In this document: positions 1-9,346 of the stretch, in pieces
How the letters are laid out: each line of letters opens with the position of its first letter
Position numbering within the stretch: position 1 is the stretch's first letter
NCBI GenBank assembly: GCA_016934645.1
Contig: JAFGSL010000276.1
Coordinates: 1-27,188, forward strand
Direction: 5' to 3'
DNA length: 27,188 nucleotides
Source of the DNA: Anaerolineae bacterium
GTDB lineage: Bacteria; Chloroflexota; Anaerolineae; B4-G1; SLSP01
Notes under the pieces: model-generated
The model's input: the letters and a program-made list of their open reading frames with translations, nothing else
Told to the model about the DNA's origin: nothing
Database searches by the model: none
Program-made: the position numbers and the translations under genes

Positions 1-123
1 AGACTCAGTAGATCACAATTTTGGCTCGTAGTAACGACTTCAGTCGTTAAAAGAACCACTAAAGTGGTTACTACGAACGTAGATTTTAGATCTACTGAGA
101 CTCAGTAGATCTAATTTTGCTCG
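1..123. repeat. Composite palindromic repeat cassette with flanking direct repeats
   Basis: A 14-base sequence (AGACTCAGTAGATC) occurs at 1-14 and again at 98-111, and the similarity runs on through AATTTTG and CTCG in both copies. Between the copies sits a nested structure. Outer arms CGTAGTAAC (27-35) and GTTACTACG (67-75) enclose two perfect 7-bp hairpins, AACGACT/AGTCGTT (33-39 with 42-48) and AACCACT/AGTGGTT (54-60 with 63-69). The arm GATCTACTGAG (89-99) also pairs with CTCAGTAGATC at both ends. The whole could fold as a cloverleaf-like cruciform. No gene is seen in 1-184. Function is unknown; it looks like a dispersed non-coding repeat. Confidence 0.75.
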
Positions 124-146
124 GTCTGGATCGTCAGATCCAGACC
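123..146. repeat. Perfect 10-bp inverted repeat
   Basis: GGTCTGGATC (123-132) and GATCCAGACC (137-146) form a perfect stem around the loop GTCA. It lies just 3' of rlmN, after the hairpin at 152-169, and directly follows the second copy of the flanking direct repeat. No T-run follows it on either strand, so it is more likely part of the repeat cassette than an intrinsic terminator. Confidence 0.6.
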
Positions 147-151
147 AGAAC

Positions 152-169
152 GGGGATTTGGCAATCCCC
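152..169 (-). terminator. Possible rlmN terminator hairpin
   Basis: GGGGATT (152-158) pairs perfectly with AATCCCC (163-169) around TGGC, 15 bases beyond the rlmN stop codon. A U-tract is missing on the minus strand, so a role in termination is only suggested by position. Confidence 0.35.
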
Positions 170-184
170 TCGGAGCATGTGGAG

Positions 185-1246
185 CTAAACCGTTTCTTCC
201 AACAGGGAACGACGCCGCAGTTGCCCGCAGGCCGCGGTAATTGGCGCGCCGCGCCGTTGGCGCATGGTGTGCGGGATGCCGGCGCGGTCAAGGACGGCGG
301 TAAAGGCATCCACGGCCTCCGGCGTCGCGGGCTGCGCGTCGAATTCCGGCGTGGGATTGAGCTGGATCAGATTAACGTGCACCGGAATCCCGGCAAAGCG
401 TGCGACCAGCGCTTCGGCTTGCTCGCGCGTGGCGTTGACGCCGTCAATCAGCACCCATTCGAGCATTACACGACGCTGCGTGGTGGCGGTGTATGCCCGG
501 AGCGCGTTGTATAGAGCGTCCAGGGGATAACGCCGGTTGATGGGTAGGAGTGTGTCGCGGACGGCGTCGGTGGCAGCGTGGAGCGAGACGGCCAGGTTGA
601 TGCGCAAGTCCTCGCCTGCCAGCCGTTCGATGCCCGGCACGATGCCGACGGTGCTGAGGGTGATGCGCCGCTCAACGAAACCCATACCGCGCGGGTCGCA
701 CACGCGACGGAGAGCATCTAGCGTGTTGTCGTAATTCAGCAGCGGCTCGCCCATGCCCATCAGCACAAAGTTGGTCAGATTTTGTCCGTTCGTCGCCAAC
801 GTTCGCTGCGCGTGTAGCACCTGGGTGACGATTTCGCTGGTAGTGAGCTGGCGCACGAACCCCATTTGTCCGGTGGCGCAGAAGCGGCAGTCACAGGCGC
901 AGCCCACCTGCGTGGAAATGCACGCGCTGTGCCGGTGCCGGTAGCGCATAATGACGACTTCGACACGCTCATCATCGGCCAGTTGCAGAAGGTCCTTGCG
1001 TGTCGAACCGTCGGCGGCGACCTGCGAGTCTACCACTGGTGGAAGTTCCAACGTCGTCTCGGCGCTGAGGTACGCGGGCAATGCCTGGGGCAAGCCATCC
1101 GGCAATCCTGTGAAGTCGGTGGGAATGTGGCGATAGAGCCACCGCCACACCGTCCGCGCGTGGGTCGAGGCAATGTTCCACCCAGCGAACAGCGTTTCGA
1201 GTGTACTATAGCCAAGATCGTACAGGTTCATAGGCATTGATGGCAC
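185..1246 (-). CDS. rlmN: Dual-specificity 23S rRNA A2503 / tRNA A37 C2-methyltransferase RlmN
   Basis: Radical-SAM enzyme that methylates C2 of adenine 2503 in 23S rRNA and of A37 in some tRNAs, in the cytoplasm. The 353-residue product has the usual family length. The [4Fe-4S]/SAM motif CxxxCxxC is C116, C120 and C123. The two further catalytic cysteines of the family match C109 (in ACISTQVGC) and C340 (in ITAACGQL). A SAM-binding GMGEP motif is at 164-168 and LNPTPE near 296-301. The listed start is GTG at 1246, but ATG at 1237 and 1231 are equally possible, since none has a clear Shine-Dalgarno sequence. It stands alone, with repeats on both sides. Function is very safe; only the exact start is uncertain. 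Confidence 0.96.
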   Translation of the reverse strand: MPSMPMNLYDLGYSTLETLFAGWNIASTHARTVWRWLYRHIPTDFTGLPDGLPQALPAYLSAETTLELPPVVDSQVAADGSTRKDLLQLADDERVEVVIMRYRHRHSACISTQVGCACDCRFCATGQMGFVRQLTTSEIVTQVLHAQRTLATNGQNLTNFVLMGMGEPLLNYDNTLDALRRVCDPRGMGFVERRITLSTVGIVPGIERLAGEDLRINLAVSLHAATDAVRDTLLPINRRYPLDALYNALRAYTATTQRRVMLEWVLIDGVNATREQAEALVARFAGIPVHVNLIQLNPTPEFDAQPATPEAVDAFTAVLDRAGIPHTMRQRRGAPITAACGQLRRRSLLEETV

Positions 1247-1248
1247 AT

Positions 1249-1295
1249 GGTAGTCGCGATCTCAGTCGCTTTTGGTGCAAACGACTGGTGAAAAC
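1249..1295. repeat. Degenerate copy of the GTAGTnnCGA/TCAGTCG palindromic repeat
   Basis: The sequence contains GTAGTCGCGATCTCAGTCGC followed by ACGACTGGTG, resembling the arms at 27-75 and 22697-22749 but with several mismatches. It lies between the GH30-like gene and rlmN. The remaining gap to 1424 holds short repeats of the GGGCTAAAGCC kind and no gene. Confidence 0.4.
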
Positions 1296-1340
1296 TAAAT
1301 TCGGTAGTCAGGCCGAGGGCTAAAGCCACAGGGCCAAACC

Positions 1341-1387
1341 CACAAAGCTGCCTAAAGAGCTATCAAGCCAGCCCGAAGGGCTTTGTG
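1341..1387 (-). terminator. Possible terminator after the GH30-like gene
   Basis: CACAAAG (1341-1347) pairs with CTTTGTG (1381-1387), and inside it AGCCC (1370-1374) pairs with GGGCT (1378-1382) over a three-base loop. The structure begins about 38 bases past the stop codon of the upstream gene on the minus strand. There is no clear U-tract, so this is a weak call. Confidence 0.3.
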
Positions 1388-1424
1388 TACTTAACGTGAG
1401 AGCTTCAGCCCGGCGTCTCGACAG

Positions 1425-2840
1425 CTATTTTCCAAAGAAGGTCGTCACCGATCCGGCAGTGGCGTTACAGGCGATGGTGCCATTCTGGAGTGTAAAATCG
1501 CCCAATGAGGTGTAGGACTCGGTGGGCGAGGTGCGGTAGGCACTGAAAACGCTGCTCGCGCTGACGTCCACTTTGATGTTAAGTGTTATGTCCTCGCTGG
1601 TTACGTTGATGACGACAAAGGCGTCGGGATTGCCGCTACCGTTGCCTGCAAAGGCGATCAGGTTGATGCCGGAGTTGTTGCTGACCACACGCGCCACGCT
1701 CATGCCCGGCTGCCCGGCGCGGCTCACTTGCTTGAAGAAGTAGTAGCCCGGCATGACCTCGTAATGACCGTCGTCGTAGACGCGGAAGGCGCAGCCGGGA
1801 TTCGGATCGCCGCCCACCCATTTACCAGGGCGCTGGATGCAGGCCCAGGGGATGATGGCATTCACTTTGGCGCAGTAGATGTTGTTGTAAATTTCGTTGA
1901 CAAATACGGCGTCCATTTTGGCCCAACTGGTACTGGTGACCCAGGCGTGCAGATCGGGACGTTTGGCGCGGAGGATGTCGGTTCCCAGGCTACGCCAATC
2001 GCCGTACCAGCGGCTGGGATTGGGATTGCCCCGGAAGCCATGGGATGTGATCAGCCCCAGGCTCGCTATCGCCGCGTCATCGTCGGCCAGCGTGTCGGCG
2101 TAGCCCCACTCACTGAAACGGTACCAGTTCGACGTCTCGCCAGGGGTGGGTGTGACGTCTTCCATGCCATTGGCTTTGAGGATGGGCGGGATGAGCTTCA
2201 TAAATTCGGTGACCAGTTCGGGTGGCCAGTACATATTGTAATCGTGGTTCAGTCCGCCTTCGGTCCCATCCTCGGGCCAACGCATCCAGTCCTCACCCTC
2301 GTTGTGGATGGAGACGTAGTGAACGGGGAAACCTTCTTTTTCGCGCAGAAACTTGGCCCACGAGACGAGGTACTTGGCGACCTCGATTTTCAGTGTGGGA
2401 TCGATGTCACGCCCGCGGACGATGCGCTGCAATGTCATCCATCCTGGCGGCCCGTAAAGTGTCACGAGGATGTCCAGATCGCCACCCCGGGCACGCGTTG
2501 TCTTCAGCCCTTCGCGGACGAAGTAATGCATCCAGCGGGTCGTCGTCTCGTGATTGTAGGCTTCAAGTTCGATGTGCGGGTCATTGAAGTTGTAGTCTGC
2601 ACCCGGTTCGTCCTGGTGGAACGAGTCCAGGAACATCTTGACGACGCCGGGCTTCAGGCCGTCTTCTCCAAAGATAAGGGCGATAATTTCCTGCCGTTCT
2701 ACCTCTGTCAGCAGGCTGAAGCCACCGTATTCCTGCGGATCGGTGGTGTAATCACGCGTTTGTGCCGCTTCGACATAGTTTACGCCAAAGCCATCCCAAT
2801 CGCGGATCTTTTTCGAGAAATCGACTTGTGTTCGGAACAC
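1425..2840 (-). CDS. Glycoside hydrolase, GH30-like (O-glycosyl hydrolase)
   Basis: A 471-residue protein with the layout of GH30 enzymes (glucosylceramidase, xylanase and galactanase group): an opening DGFGVNYVEAAQ, a (beta/alpha)8 barrel, then a C-terminal beta domain from about 375. The acid/base glutamate fits E181 in VSIHNEGED. The nucleophile is expected in a W-x-T-E context near residue 300, but the sequence there is HAWVTSTSW, with Ser303 where Glu should be. The rest of the strand context, such as NAIIPWACIQ and GYYFFKQVSR, is kept. No signal peptide is visible, so the enzyme appears cytoplasmic. The start is GTG at 2840, preceded by GGAGG seven bases upstream. Substrate cannot be read from sequence. 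Family call is good; activity is doubtful because of the missing residue. Confidence 0.75.
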   Translation of the reverse strand: MFRTQVDFSKKIRDWDGFGVNYVEAAQTRDYTTDPQEYGGFSLLTEVERQEIIALIFGEDGLKPGVVKMFLDSFHQDEPGADYNFNDPHIELEAYNHETTTRWMHYFVREGLKTTRARGGDLDILVTLYGPPGWMTLQRIVRGRDIDPTLKIEVAKYLVSWAKFLREKEGFPVHYVSIHNEGEDWMRWPEDGTEGGLNHDYNMYWPPELVTEFMKLIPPILKANGMEDVTPTPGETSNWYRFSEWGYADTLADDDAAIASLGLITSHGFRGNPNPSRWYGDWRSLGTDILRAKRPDLHAWVTSTSWAKMDAVFVNEIYNNIYCAKVNAIIPWACIQRPGKWVGGDPNPGCAFRVYDDGHYEVMPGYYFFKQVSRAGQPGMSVARVVSNNSGINLIAFAGNGSGNPDAFVVINVTSEDITLNIKVDVSASSVFSAYRTSPTESYTSLGDFTLQNGTIACNATAGSVTTFFGK

Positions 2841-2868
2841 GAGAATCCTCCGGTGAAATAACGAAAAT

Positions 2869-2901
2869 CAGGTGCAACGCACATCTAGCGCGTTGCACCT
2901 G
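2869..2901 (-). terminator. Rho-independent terminator of the LysM gene
   Basis: A perfect 12-bp stem, CAGGTGCAACGC (2869-2880) with GCGTTGCACCTG (2890-2901), and a nine-base loop. On the minus strand it follows the LysM stop codon by 13 bases and is followed by the T-rich run ATTTTCGTTATTT. It separates the LysM gene from the downstream GH30-like gene. Confidence 0.75.
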
Positions 2902-2914
2902 AGAGAATGGGCAT

Positions 2915-3382
2915 TTACTCGCTTGGAATGCACAACACGTCGCCGATACGGATGTAATTCAGATTGTGAATATTATTGCACTCGGCGATGCGCCACATAT
3001 TCACGTTGTACTTGAGTGAAATCCGGTAAAGATTGTCGCCTGTCACAATGGTATAGTATTGCGCGCACGTGCATGTCGGTACCGGTGGCGGGGTCGATGG
3101 GTCCTGGCGCACGCACGTGGGACCCGGTGGAAGGAATGCGGGTACATCAGGGATGGCAAGCACTTGACCAGGGTGAATCCAGTTGGGGTTGGGAACCATG
3201 TTGGCATTGATAATCGCCGCTGGACTAACCTGGTAAGCGCGTGCGATGCAGTAAATCGTCTCTCCCGGTTGGATAACATGGTTGACGATGATGTCATACG
3301 CGTTGGGTTGGGCATAGACTGGCACACTGGAGATCAACAACAATCCGAGAACGAGCAATAACACGGGAAATACTCTGCGCAT
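2915..3382 (-). CDS. Secreted protein with two LysM domains
   Basis: A 155-residue exported protein. An N-terminal signal peptide (MRR, then a hydrophobic stretch to about residue 22, with VYAQ as a likely cleavage site) is followed by LysM domain 1 (about 33-79, with HVIQPGETIYCIA and HPGQVLAIP). A Pro/Thr/Cys-rich linker (82-105) leads to LysM domain 2 (about 107-153, with YTIVTGDNLYRIS and IGDVLCIP). LysM domains bind N-acetylglucosamine-containing glycans such as peptidoglycan or chitin. There is no catalytic domain, so it probably acts as a wall- or glycan-binding module. Six cysteines could form disulfides. The start is set by GAGGAGG about seven bases before the ATG. It is a single-gene unit with its own terminator. 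Confidence 0.9.
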   Translation of the reverse strand: MRRVFPVLLLVLGLLLISSVPVYAQPNAYDIIVNHVIQPGETIYCIARAYQVSPAAIINANMVPNPNWIHPGQVLAIPDVPAFLPPGPTCVRQDPSTPPPVPTCTCAQYYTIVTGDNLYRISLKYNVNMWRIAECNNIHNLNYIRIGDVLCIPSE

Positions 3383-3700
3383 AGAACGCCTCCTCTTAAG
3401 CGAAAAATCACTCGTAAAGCTTTGGTTGGCGCTCGAGGGGACCGGCCTCTAACGTCAGTTTTTCGATTTTGCAGGCGCCATGATCCAAGGGGGAGTGCGC
3501 CAGGATATACTCGTCTTCAACCTCCTTTGTCTTTATGAAAGTTGAGAACCTCCACGAGGGACGTCATTCTGGATACTTGCTTCAGCCAACCCCCAACCCA
3601 CCTCAAGGTGAGCAATTATATTTTCTCACGGAAGGCTTAGTGCGTCAATATCATAATGTGTTTCAGTTAAGTTAAATTAATGTAATCCTTGTCCTTTCGG
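3383..3700. other. Intergenic region upstream of the LysM gene
   Basis: This 318-base gap holds no convincing gene. A perfect TATAAT is present on the minus strand (3620-3615), with TTGACG upstream at 3648-3643, but the 22-base spacing is too wide for a standard promoter. A minus-strand reading frame of about 50 codons without a start codon ends at 3408. The strong ribosome binding site of the LysM gene is at 3388-3394. Confidence 0.4.
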
Positions 3701-5701
3701 TCAAATAAACAGCAGAGGTAGATACTCGGGCGTATCGTCGTAAGGTGCCACCTCGCCGGTTGCGACCTGATAGAGACGCTCGTGACTCAATCGTGCAGCT
3801 TCGGCAAGCGGCGTGTAGGGACGGTTGCAGGTATCCAGGAAGCCGATATTGTAGTTCTCGCCGTCGAAGCGACCCAGTGCGGATTGGTCGTAGAGCGTGA
3901 AGTAGTGGACGCCCACGCACCAGGGCTGTGCTGCCGCATCTTCCAGGTAGAAGCGGAATGCCTTGCCCCGGTCCGCTTGTGACGGCACGTGTCCGATGCC
4001 GCTGGCGGGCAACCCTACGTCCAGCGCGCCAAAGTGCCACTCGCCGACCATGATAGGCATGTCGAGTATCGCGTTGATCTGCGCCATCTCTTCGGCAAGA
4101 ACGCGCGTTTTGTAGCAGTTCATGCTGAAGACGTCGAAGCTGCGCATCCCCTTGACGGTCCACGCGGGCGGGACGGTGTAGTAACGGATGCCCAGGTTCA
4201 GATGGTTCGGGTCCACCTTACGGCATGCCTCACTCAGACCGCCGAAGTAACGCTCCACCATAATCGCACTGAAGTCCGCCAGGTCGGCTTGCGCGCGCTC
4301 GGTGAGGGGGATATCCCACTTGCCCTCAGCCAACTGCGCAAACGTCGTGCCGATTTCCCAGGCATTTGACAGCCGTTCTTCATCGCCGTAGCGCCCGCGC
4401 AGGAAGATACTGAGCGCGTGGCGGGTACAGCACTCGGTCGTGTTGAACAGCATTCCGGCGGCGGGCGTTTCCTGGGCAAAACCCCAATTTGGCTCGTTCA
4501 TCAGGAAGTAGCCGATGAAGGCTGGATCGTCGCGGGTTTCGCGCAGTTGTTCGGCGAATGCCACTTTGGCTTGATCAAAGTCAGGGTGACAGACATCGGG
4601 GAAGTCACGGTAGATCATGGGAACGGAAAGCGAACGACTATCCAAAGGGCGTACGTAGGGAACCTGCGCATCGCGCGCGATGCGCCAATCCGACCAATTG
4701 GCGATGGTGTTGAAGCCAAACTTCCTCAGGAGTCCTAGTGTGGTGGTGGACCAGTTTTCGTAGGCTGCCTCTGACCCGAAGGCACGGGTAAAGTTGGCTT
4801 TGAGATAATCGAAGGCGTGCACTTCACCGCGCATATGGTGGGCCTGGGCATAGGGACCGTCGGCATCGGGCAGCCAGGTCAGTGCGGATTCCAGACCCTG
4901 GTAAGCTGTATCGATGCCAAATCCCACGCAATCCAGCCCGGAGGACCAGAAGGCGTAACCATCGGGATCCACGAGCCACCAACGCTTGTGATCGTAGTGG
5001 GTGCGGAAGAAGCCCGTGGCGGAGAAACGCTTTCTCAACCAACCACCCCATCGTGAGTAGCCTTCAGGCAGGGCTTGCGCGGACGCAGTCTCGCGTTGGT
5101 CTTGCAGGCAGGCGATCAACTCTTCCTCGCTACGCGTCTTGTCTGGCCACTCGTGGAGGGTGCTTTGCCCTAATTCGTCCAGCAGTTTGCCTTTGGGTAG
5201 GATTGGCGCGTCCAGTTTAGGCGGCTCCTCGGTGACGGCGACGATCGGCGTGAGGCAGAAATGCACGGGATGCGGCCCTTTGCGCAGCACGGTGAGTTGC
5301 ATCCGATCCACCTTGCGCAAGTCGACGCGTTGTCCACCGCAGAGCGGTTTGAGCCACGCGCCTTCGCGTTCGTAGCGCCAGCGATTCTGGTTGACGGCCT
5401 CCAGGGGGACGCGTAGCCGCGCTGCACATTCAGTGATCAGGCCGTAACTCAATGCAAACGTCGGGCCGTCATCACCCTCTTGCAGTTGGAGGACGAAAAC
5501 GGCCAAGTGCTCGCCTTCGAGCAAGGTGTCGGCGGTGAGGTAGCGCGCGTTGGCCAAAGCCCCCCTGGGGAAGGTGTAAGCCAACCCGTCGCCGATCTCC
5601 CGGGCAGTGTACCACGTTGCCTCCGCCAGAGGAGTGGGGGCGTCTTCGCCGGATAGGACGCCCAGCAGAGATTGCGGTGTCAATGTCAAAGGTAGCTCCA
5701 T
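3701..5701 (-). CDS. Clan GH-A glycoside hydrolase, beta-agarase/GH50-like
   Basis: A 666-residue protein. Residues 1-215 look like a beta-sandwich accessory domain. The catalytic barrel starts near 226 with ATGFFRTH and RWWLVDPDGYAFWSSG, a signature of agarase-type (GH50-like) enzymes. The acid/base is E403 (GYFLMNEPNWG) and the nucleophile is E554 (IMVGEWHFG), placed as expected for strands 4 and 7 of clan GH-A. There is no signal peptide, so it is probably intracellular and acts on oligosaccharides taken up by the cell. The start has GGGAGG eight bases upstream. It lies 81 bases after the sensor kinase gene on the same strand. The substrate may be a beta-galactan but cannot be fixed from sequence; family assignment is by motif only. 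Confidence 0.75.
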   Translation of the reverse strand: MELPLTLTPQSLLGVLSGEDAPTPLAEATWYTAREIGDGLAYTFPRGALANARYLTADTLLEGEHLAVFVLQLQEGDDGPTFALSYGLITECAARLRVPLEAVNQNRWRYEREGAWLKPLCGGQRVDLRKVDRMQLTVLRKGPHPVHFCLTPIVAVTEEPPKLDAPILPKGKLLDELGQSTLHEWPDKTRSEEELIACLQDQRETASAQALPEGYSRWGGWLRKRFSATGFFRTHYDHKRWWLVDPDGYAFWSSGLDCVGFGIDTAYQGLESALTWLPDADGPYAQAHHMRGEVHAFDYLKANFTRAFGSEAAYENWSTTTLGLLRKFGFNTIANWSDWRIARDAQVPYVRPLDSRSLSVPMIYRDFPDVCHPDFDQAKVAFAEQLRETRDDPAFIGYFLMNEPNWGFAQETPAAGMLFNTTECCTRHALSIFLRGRYGDEERLSNAWEIGTTFAQLAEGKWDIPLTERAQADLADFSAIMVERYFGGLSEACRKVDPNHLNLGIRYYTVPPAWTVKGMRSFDVFSMNCYKTRVLAEEMAQINAILDMPIMVGEWHFGALDVGLPASGIGHVPSQADRGKAFRFYLEDAAAQPWCVGVHYFTLYDQSALGRFDGENYNIGFLDTCNRPYTPLAEAARLSHERLYQVATGEVAPYDDTPEYLPLLFI

Positions 5702-5782
5702 TTGTTTTCCTCCCTGTGATATAAATCCAAAGTTAAGGCTGCTGTATCGTGAGTTTTTTTCTGATAGCCAAAGGCTGAAGGC

Positions 5783-8700
5783 TTATGCTTGTAGCACGCG
5801 CGCCAGCGTCTCGGCCAGGTGTTCCAAGCTGGGCGGTTTCTGCATCCAATCGCAGACATTATCCGCGATGCGGGTGTCGGTATCAGGATCGAGGGGATGG
5901 CCACTCATAACAATGATGCTGAGGTCGGGAGCCTGCTGGTAGAGCGTATGGGCCAGAGCTTTACCCCCCATCACCGGCATCACGAGATCGGTAAGCACCA
6001 GCGCGATGTCTGCGCGGCGTTCAGCGAAAAGGTCTAGAGCCTCTTTGCCGTTCGTAGCCTCGAGAGTATGGTAGTTCAACATATTGAGGCTGCTGCACAG
6101 CGCCGCGCGGGTGGCAATATTATCCTCCACGACCAGGATCGTTTCTCCGTGGCCCAAGGGCAAGGTTTCCTTGAATGCTGTGTCATCAGGATGGTGCGAG
6201 ACGTCCAGCGAGGGTAGATAGAGGTTAAACACGGTACCGGCGCCGACTTGCGTGTGGACGTCAATGCGGCCCTGGTGCTGCATCATGATGCCGTAAACTT
6301 GTGCAAGTCCAAGACCCGCGCCTTCACCAGGCGCTTTGGTAGTAAAGAAAGGTTCGAAAATGTACGGTAACACATCATCGGGGATGCCGTTGCCCGTGTC
6401 GGCGACTGTAATCCGCACCCACTCACCGGGATTGAGATCGATAAGTGGTGCAGATTTGCGGTTGATCACGCGCAGGCGTGCTAGATCGACGGAGAGTGTA
6501 CCGCCGCCGGGCATAGCATCACGCGCGTTTATGGCCAGGTTCATCAACACTTGTTGGATGCGTGTGGGGTCTGCATTGATCGTGTAGGTATCCGTTTGGT
6601 AGTTCAATTCGACGCGAATATCTTCCGGCAATATTCGTTGCCAGAGTCGAACTGTTTCTTTTAACACAGGGAGCACATCCAGGGGGCGTAAATCCAGCAC
6701 GGAACTGCGGCTGAAATCCAAAATCTGGTTGATAAGCTCGGAGGCACGCTGGCCTTGTTCTGCAATGATCGTCAACCTCTCTCTGATTTTGTTTGGGAGA
6801 TCAGGCTGACGCAGAGACATCTGGCTGTAGAGCATAATGACGGCGATGATGTTGTTGAAGTCGTGGGCGATACCGGCAGCCAGCTGTCCGATGCCAGCGA
6901 GACGTTCCTGGCGTTGGATGTTTTGTTGGTTTTCGTGCTCCTGGGTTACATCCCGCAAGACGATGACCCAACCTTCCATCAGCGGGTTGGTTTCCACGGC
7001 GCGCGCCGCGATCTGGAAATGCCGCCGCTTGGTGCTGACTTCGTGCCACAGTCCATGAGGTGGTGTGGTGAGGAATTCCTCGATAGGCCTGCCTCCTAGA
7101 TGGGTTAAAGGATGTGTATAGTCATAATCTATGTCATCGGTGAGTGTCGTGAGGTATTGATCGGCAACGGGATTGTGCGTGGCAACGTGTCGCTGGGAAT
7201 CGAGCAAAAGTACTCCCTCTGGCACAGTGTTCATGATTTGGTGGATTTGTTCGGCGGATTCCCGGATTTGTTTTAAGAGCTTTTCGCGTTCTTCGGCGGC
7301 GTGTACTTGCGCTGTGATGTCGCGTTTGACGGAAGCATAGTTGATGATTTCGCCATCCCTGTCGCGAATAGGGAAGATAGAAGTGGCTTCGTGATAGAGT
7401 TGTCCATCCTTGCGCCGGTTGATGATGTTGCCTCGCCAGATATGTCCCACAGTAATCGTCCGCCACAAGTCGCGATAGAAGTCTTCGTCGTGTAAGCCGC
7501 TCTTGATAAGCCGGGGATTTTGCCCTAATGCCTCCTTCGCCGTGTAACCAGTCGCCGTTTCGAAGTGTGGGTTGACGTAGACAATGCTGCCTGTCGAATC
7601 GGTGATGATCACTGTTTCACCGACTTGCTCGATGACGGTAGCCAGCCGCATCCGTTCGGCCTCGGCAAGTTTATTCTCAGTGATATCGATGAGGTTGCCC
7701 ATCACAGCAGGACGACCGGCGTGTTCGATGCGCCGCCCGAGGATTTCAACGTTGATCACTGCACCGTCCTTGCGAACGCCCCGTACAGCGTAATGGGCGG
7801 TTTCTTGCTCGCCCTCGATTCGTTGTCGCAGGCTCTCTGCCACGAAGGCGCGATCGTCGGGATGAATTAACATCAATGAGGACGACAGGTTTAGAAGCTC
7901 TTCTGCTGTGTAACCAAAGATATGGGTCATAGCCGGGTTAACGTACTGGAAACATTGGTCCTGGATGGTGTAGACTCCCAGGATTGCACTCTCACTCAAC
8001 GTGCGGAAACGAATCTCGCTCTCTTGCAATTCTTGTTCGCGCGTTTGGAGTGTCGTGTGTGCCTCGCGAAGATCCTGGATTTGTTCTTCAAGGCCGTTAA
8101 ACGTCTGTTGAAGACGACGCGTCATAACGTTGAATGTGGCGGCTAGCGTGCCGATTTCATCGCGCGTTTCGACTTCTGCTTGCACGCTCAAGTCCCCCGC
8201 GATGATGTTATGTGCCACTTGTGTTAGGTGATGAACCGGCCGTATAAGCCAACTTGCCAGTGCGGTCCCCACACCCGCCGCAATAAGCGCCGTCAACCCC
8301 GCTACCAACGCTGTCATTTTGCGATGGGTGTTGATGGGCGCCAACGCTATCCGGCGTTCTTGTTGCGCGCTGATGTGCCATCCCAACGCTGCAATCGCCG
8401 GTTGCGCAGTAAGAGTGGTAACATCGGCCTGACTGACCAGGTGTGGTGTGCCTTTGAAGCTGAAGATGGTGTATGGCGTTTGAGTCGTTGAGGAAGTTTC
8501 CAGCCATGCAACATCGTGAATGACTGTAATTTGCTCATTTTCAGGAAGTAAACACTGCCCGTTGGGCATGCACAGAACGATCCACAGGCCGGAGGCCTCG
8601 TTTTCTGGTAGCGTCAAAATTGGGTTGAGTGTGGTTGTGCGGTAAATCGTCGTCAGCACGCCGATGACCGTCGTTTGATCCTGCGCATAGATTGGCACGG

Positions 8701-9346
8701 CAATGCGCAGGCCTAAGACATCGGCGCTGTCGTCGAACTCGGGTTCGGCGAGGTGGATTGCCCCTTTTCCTTGCTGGTAGGTGGCCTGCCACCAGGCTTC
8801 ATCGGCCTGGTAATAATCCGTGGTTCTGTTGGTCGCGGCCAGCAACGCGCCATAGCGATCGGTGACGAAGATTTCGACGTGATCGGGAAAGCGCGCCTGG
8901 AAGAGTCGAAATTCGGTCGCGAGGGTGTTGTTGAGCGTTTCTTGGATAAGCGGATCATCACTGGACGCTGCAAGCCATTGGTCATCCAGACGTTCTAGTT
9001 CCGCCTGGATTTCTGCGGCATTGCCGGTGTAACTTGCGTTGGCGGAGATGATTGCGGAGCGTAGGCCTGTATCAAGGCTCAGCGCCTCGACAACATTGAC
9101 TTGCTGACTCAACAAATCGCCGACCGCGTACGCTCTGGAGGATGCCAGATTATGCAGTTGCTCCCCAATAATCTCATCGAGCATCTGCGTTGTAACGTGA
9201 CTGCTGACGAATGCTACAACGCTGATGGTCAACGTGCTGAAGAGGAGGAATGTGCCAATCAGTTTGACACGCAACGAAATTCCATTCAGCCAGGCTTTCC
9301 ATGTGGCTGCTGAAGAAGATGTATATGTGGGGTCAGGTCGGCCCAT
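5783..9346 (-). CDS. Hybrid sensor histidine kinase, dCache-HAMP-PAS-PAS-PAS-HisKA-HATPase-REC
   Basis: A membrane sensor kinase of 1187 residues. Order: TM1 (about 27-48), extracytoplasmic double-Cache ligand domain (50-345), TM2 (346-367), HAMP (368-420), a short coiled coil, PAS 1 (445-560), PAS 2 (568-682, with [20 protein letters not shown]), PAS 3 (700-803), and HisKA with phospho-acceptor His828 in AGIAHDFNN. An HATPase follows, with N936/N940 in [10 protein letters not shown] and DTGNGIP at 983-989, then a C-terminal receiver domain (1068-1184) with phospho-acceptor Asp1120 (LTDLVMP) and Lys1170. A GTG at 9370 is in frame, but ATG 9346 has GGAGA at good spacing and is preferred. A TATAAT-like box lies on the minus strand at 9442-9437. 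No separate response regulator is adjacent; the signal is unknown. Confidence 0.93.
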   Translation of the reverse strand: MGRPDPTYTSSSAATWKAWLNGISLRVKLIGTFLLFSTLTISVVAFVSSHVTTQMLDEIIGEQLHNLASSRAYAVGDLLSQQVNVVEALSLDTGLRSAIISANASYTGNAAEIQAELERLDDQWLAASSDDPLIQETLNNTLATEFRLFQARFPDHVEIFVTDRYGALLAATNRTTDYYQADEAWWQATYQQGKGAIHLAEPEFDDSADVLGLRIAVPIYAQDQTTVIGVLTTIYRTTTLNPILTLPENEASGLWIVLCMPNGQCLLPENEQITVIHDVAWLETSSTTQTPYTIFSFKGTPHLVSQADVTTLTAQPAIAALGWHISAQQERRIALAPINTHRKMTALVAGLTALIAAGVGTALASWLIRPVHHLTQVAHNIIAGDLSVQAEVETRDEIGTLAATFNVMTRRLQQTFNGLEEQIQDLREAHTTLQTREQELQESEIRFRTLSESAILGVYTIQDQCFQYVNPAMTHIFGYTAEELLNLSSSLMLIHPDDRAFVAESLRQRIEGEQETAHYAVRGVRKDGAVINVEILGRRIEHAGRPAVMGNLIDITENKLAEAERMRLATVIEQVGETVIITDSTGSIVYVNPHFETATGYTAKEALGQNPRLIKSGLHDEDFYRDLWRTITVGHIWRGNIINRRKDGQLYHEATSIFPIRDRDGEIINYASVKRDITAQVHAAEEREKLLKQIRESAEQIHQIMNTVPEGVLLLDSQRHVATHNPVADQYLTTLTDDIDYDYTHPLTHLGGRPIEEFLTTPPHGLWHEVSTKRRHFQIAARAVETNPLMEGWVIVLRDVTQEHENQQNIQRQERLAGIGQLAAGIAHDFNNIIAVIMLYSQMSLRQPDLPNKIRERLTIIAEQGQRASELINQILDFSRSSVLDLRPLDVLPVLKETVRLWQRILPEDIRVELNYQTDTYTINADPTRIQQVLMNLAINARDAMPGGGTLSVDLARLRVINRKSAPLIDLNPGEWVRITVADTGNGIPDDVLPYIFEPFFTTKAPGEGAGLGLAQVYGIMMQHQGRIDVHTQVGAGTVFNLYLPSLDVSHHPDDTAFKETLPLGHGETILVVEDNIATRAALCSSLNMLNYHTLEATNGKEALDLFAERRADIALVLTDLVMPVMGGKALAHTLYQQAPDLSIIVMSGHPLDPDTDTRIADNVCDWMQKPPSLEHLAETLARVLQA

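Noticed and set aside
1..184. CRISPR array in the repeat-rich left end
   Set aside because: Repeats are inverted and of unequal length with no regular spacers, and there are no cas genes.
1728..2861. 377-codon plus-strand open frame opposite the GH30-like gene
   Set aside because: It is antisense to a gene with clear family motifs and a good ribosome site; its own sequence shows no recognisable domain.
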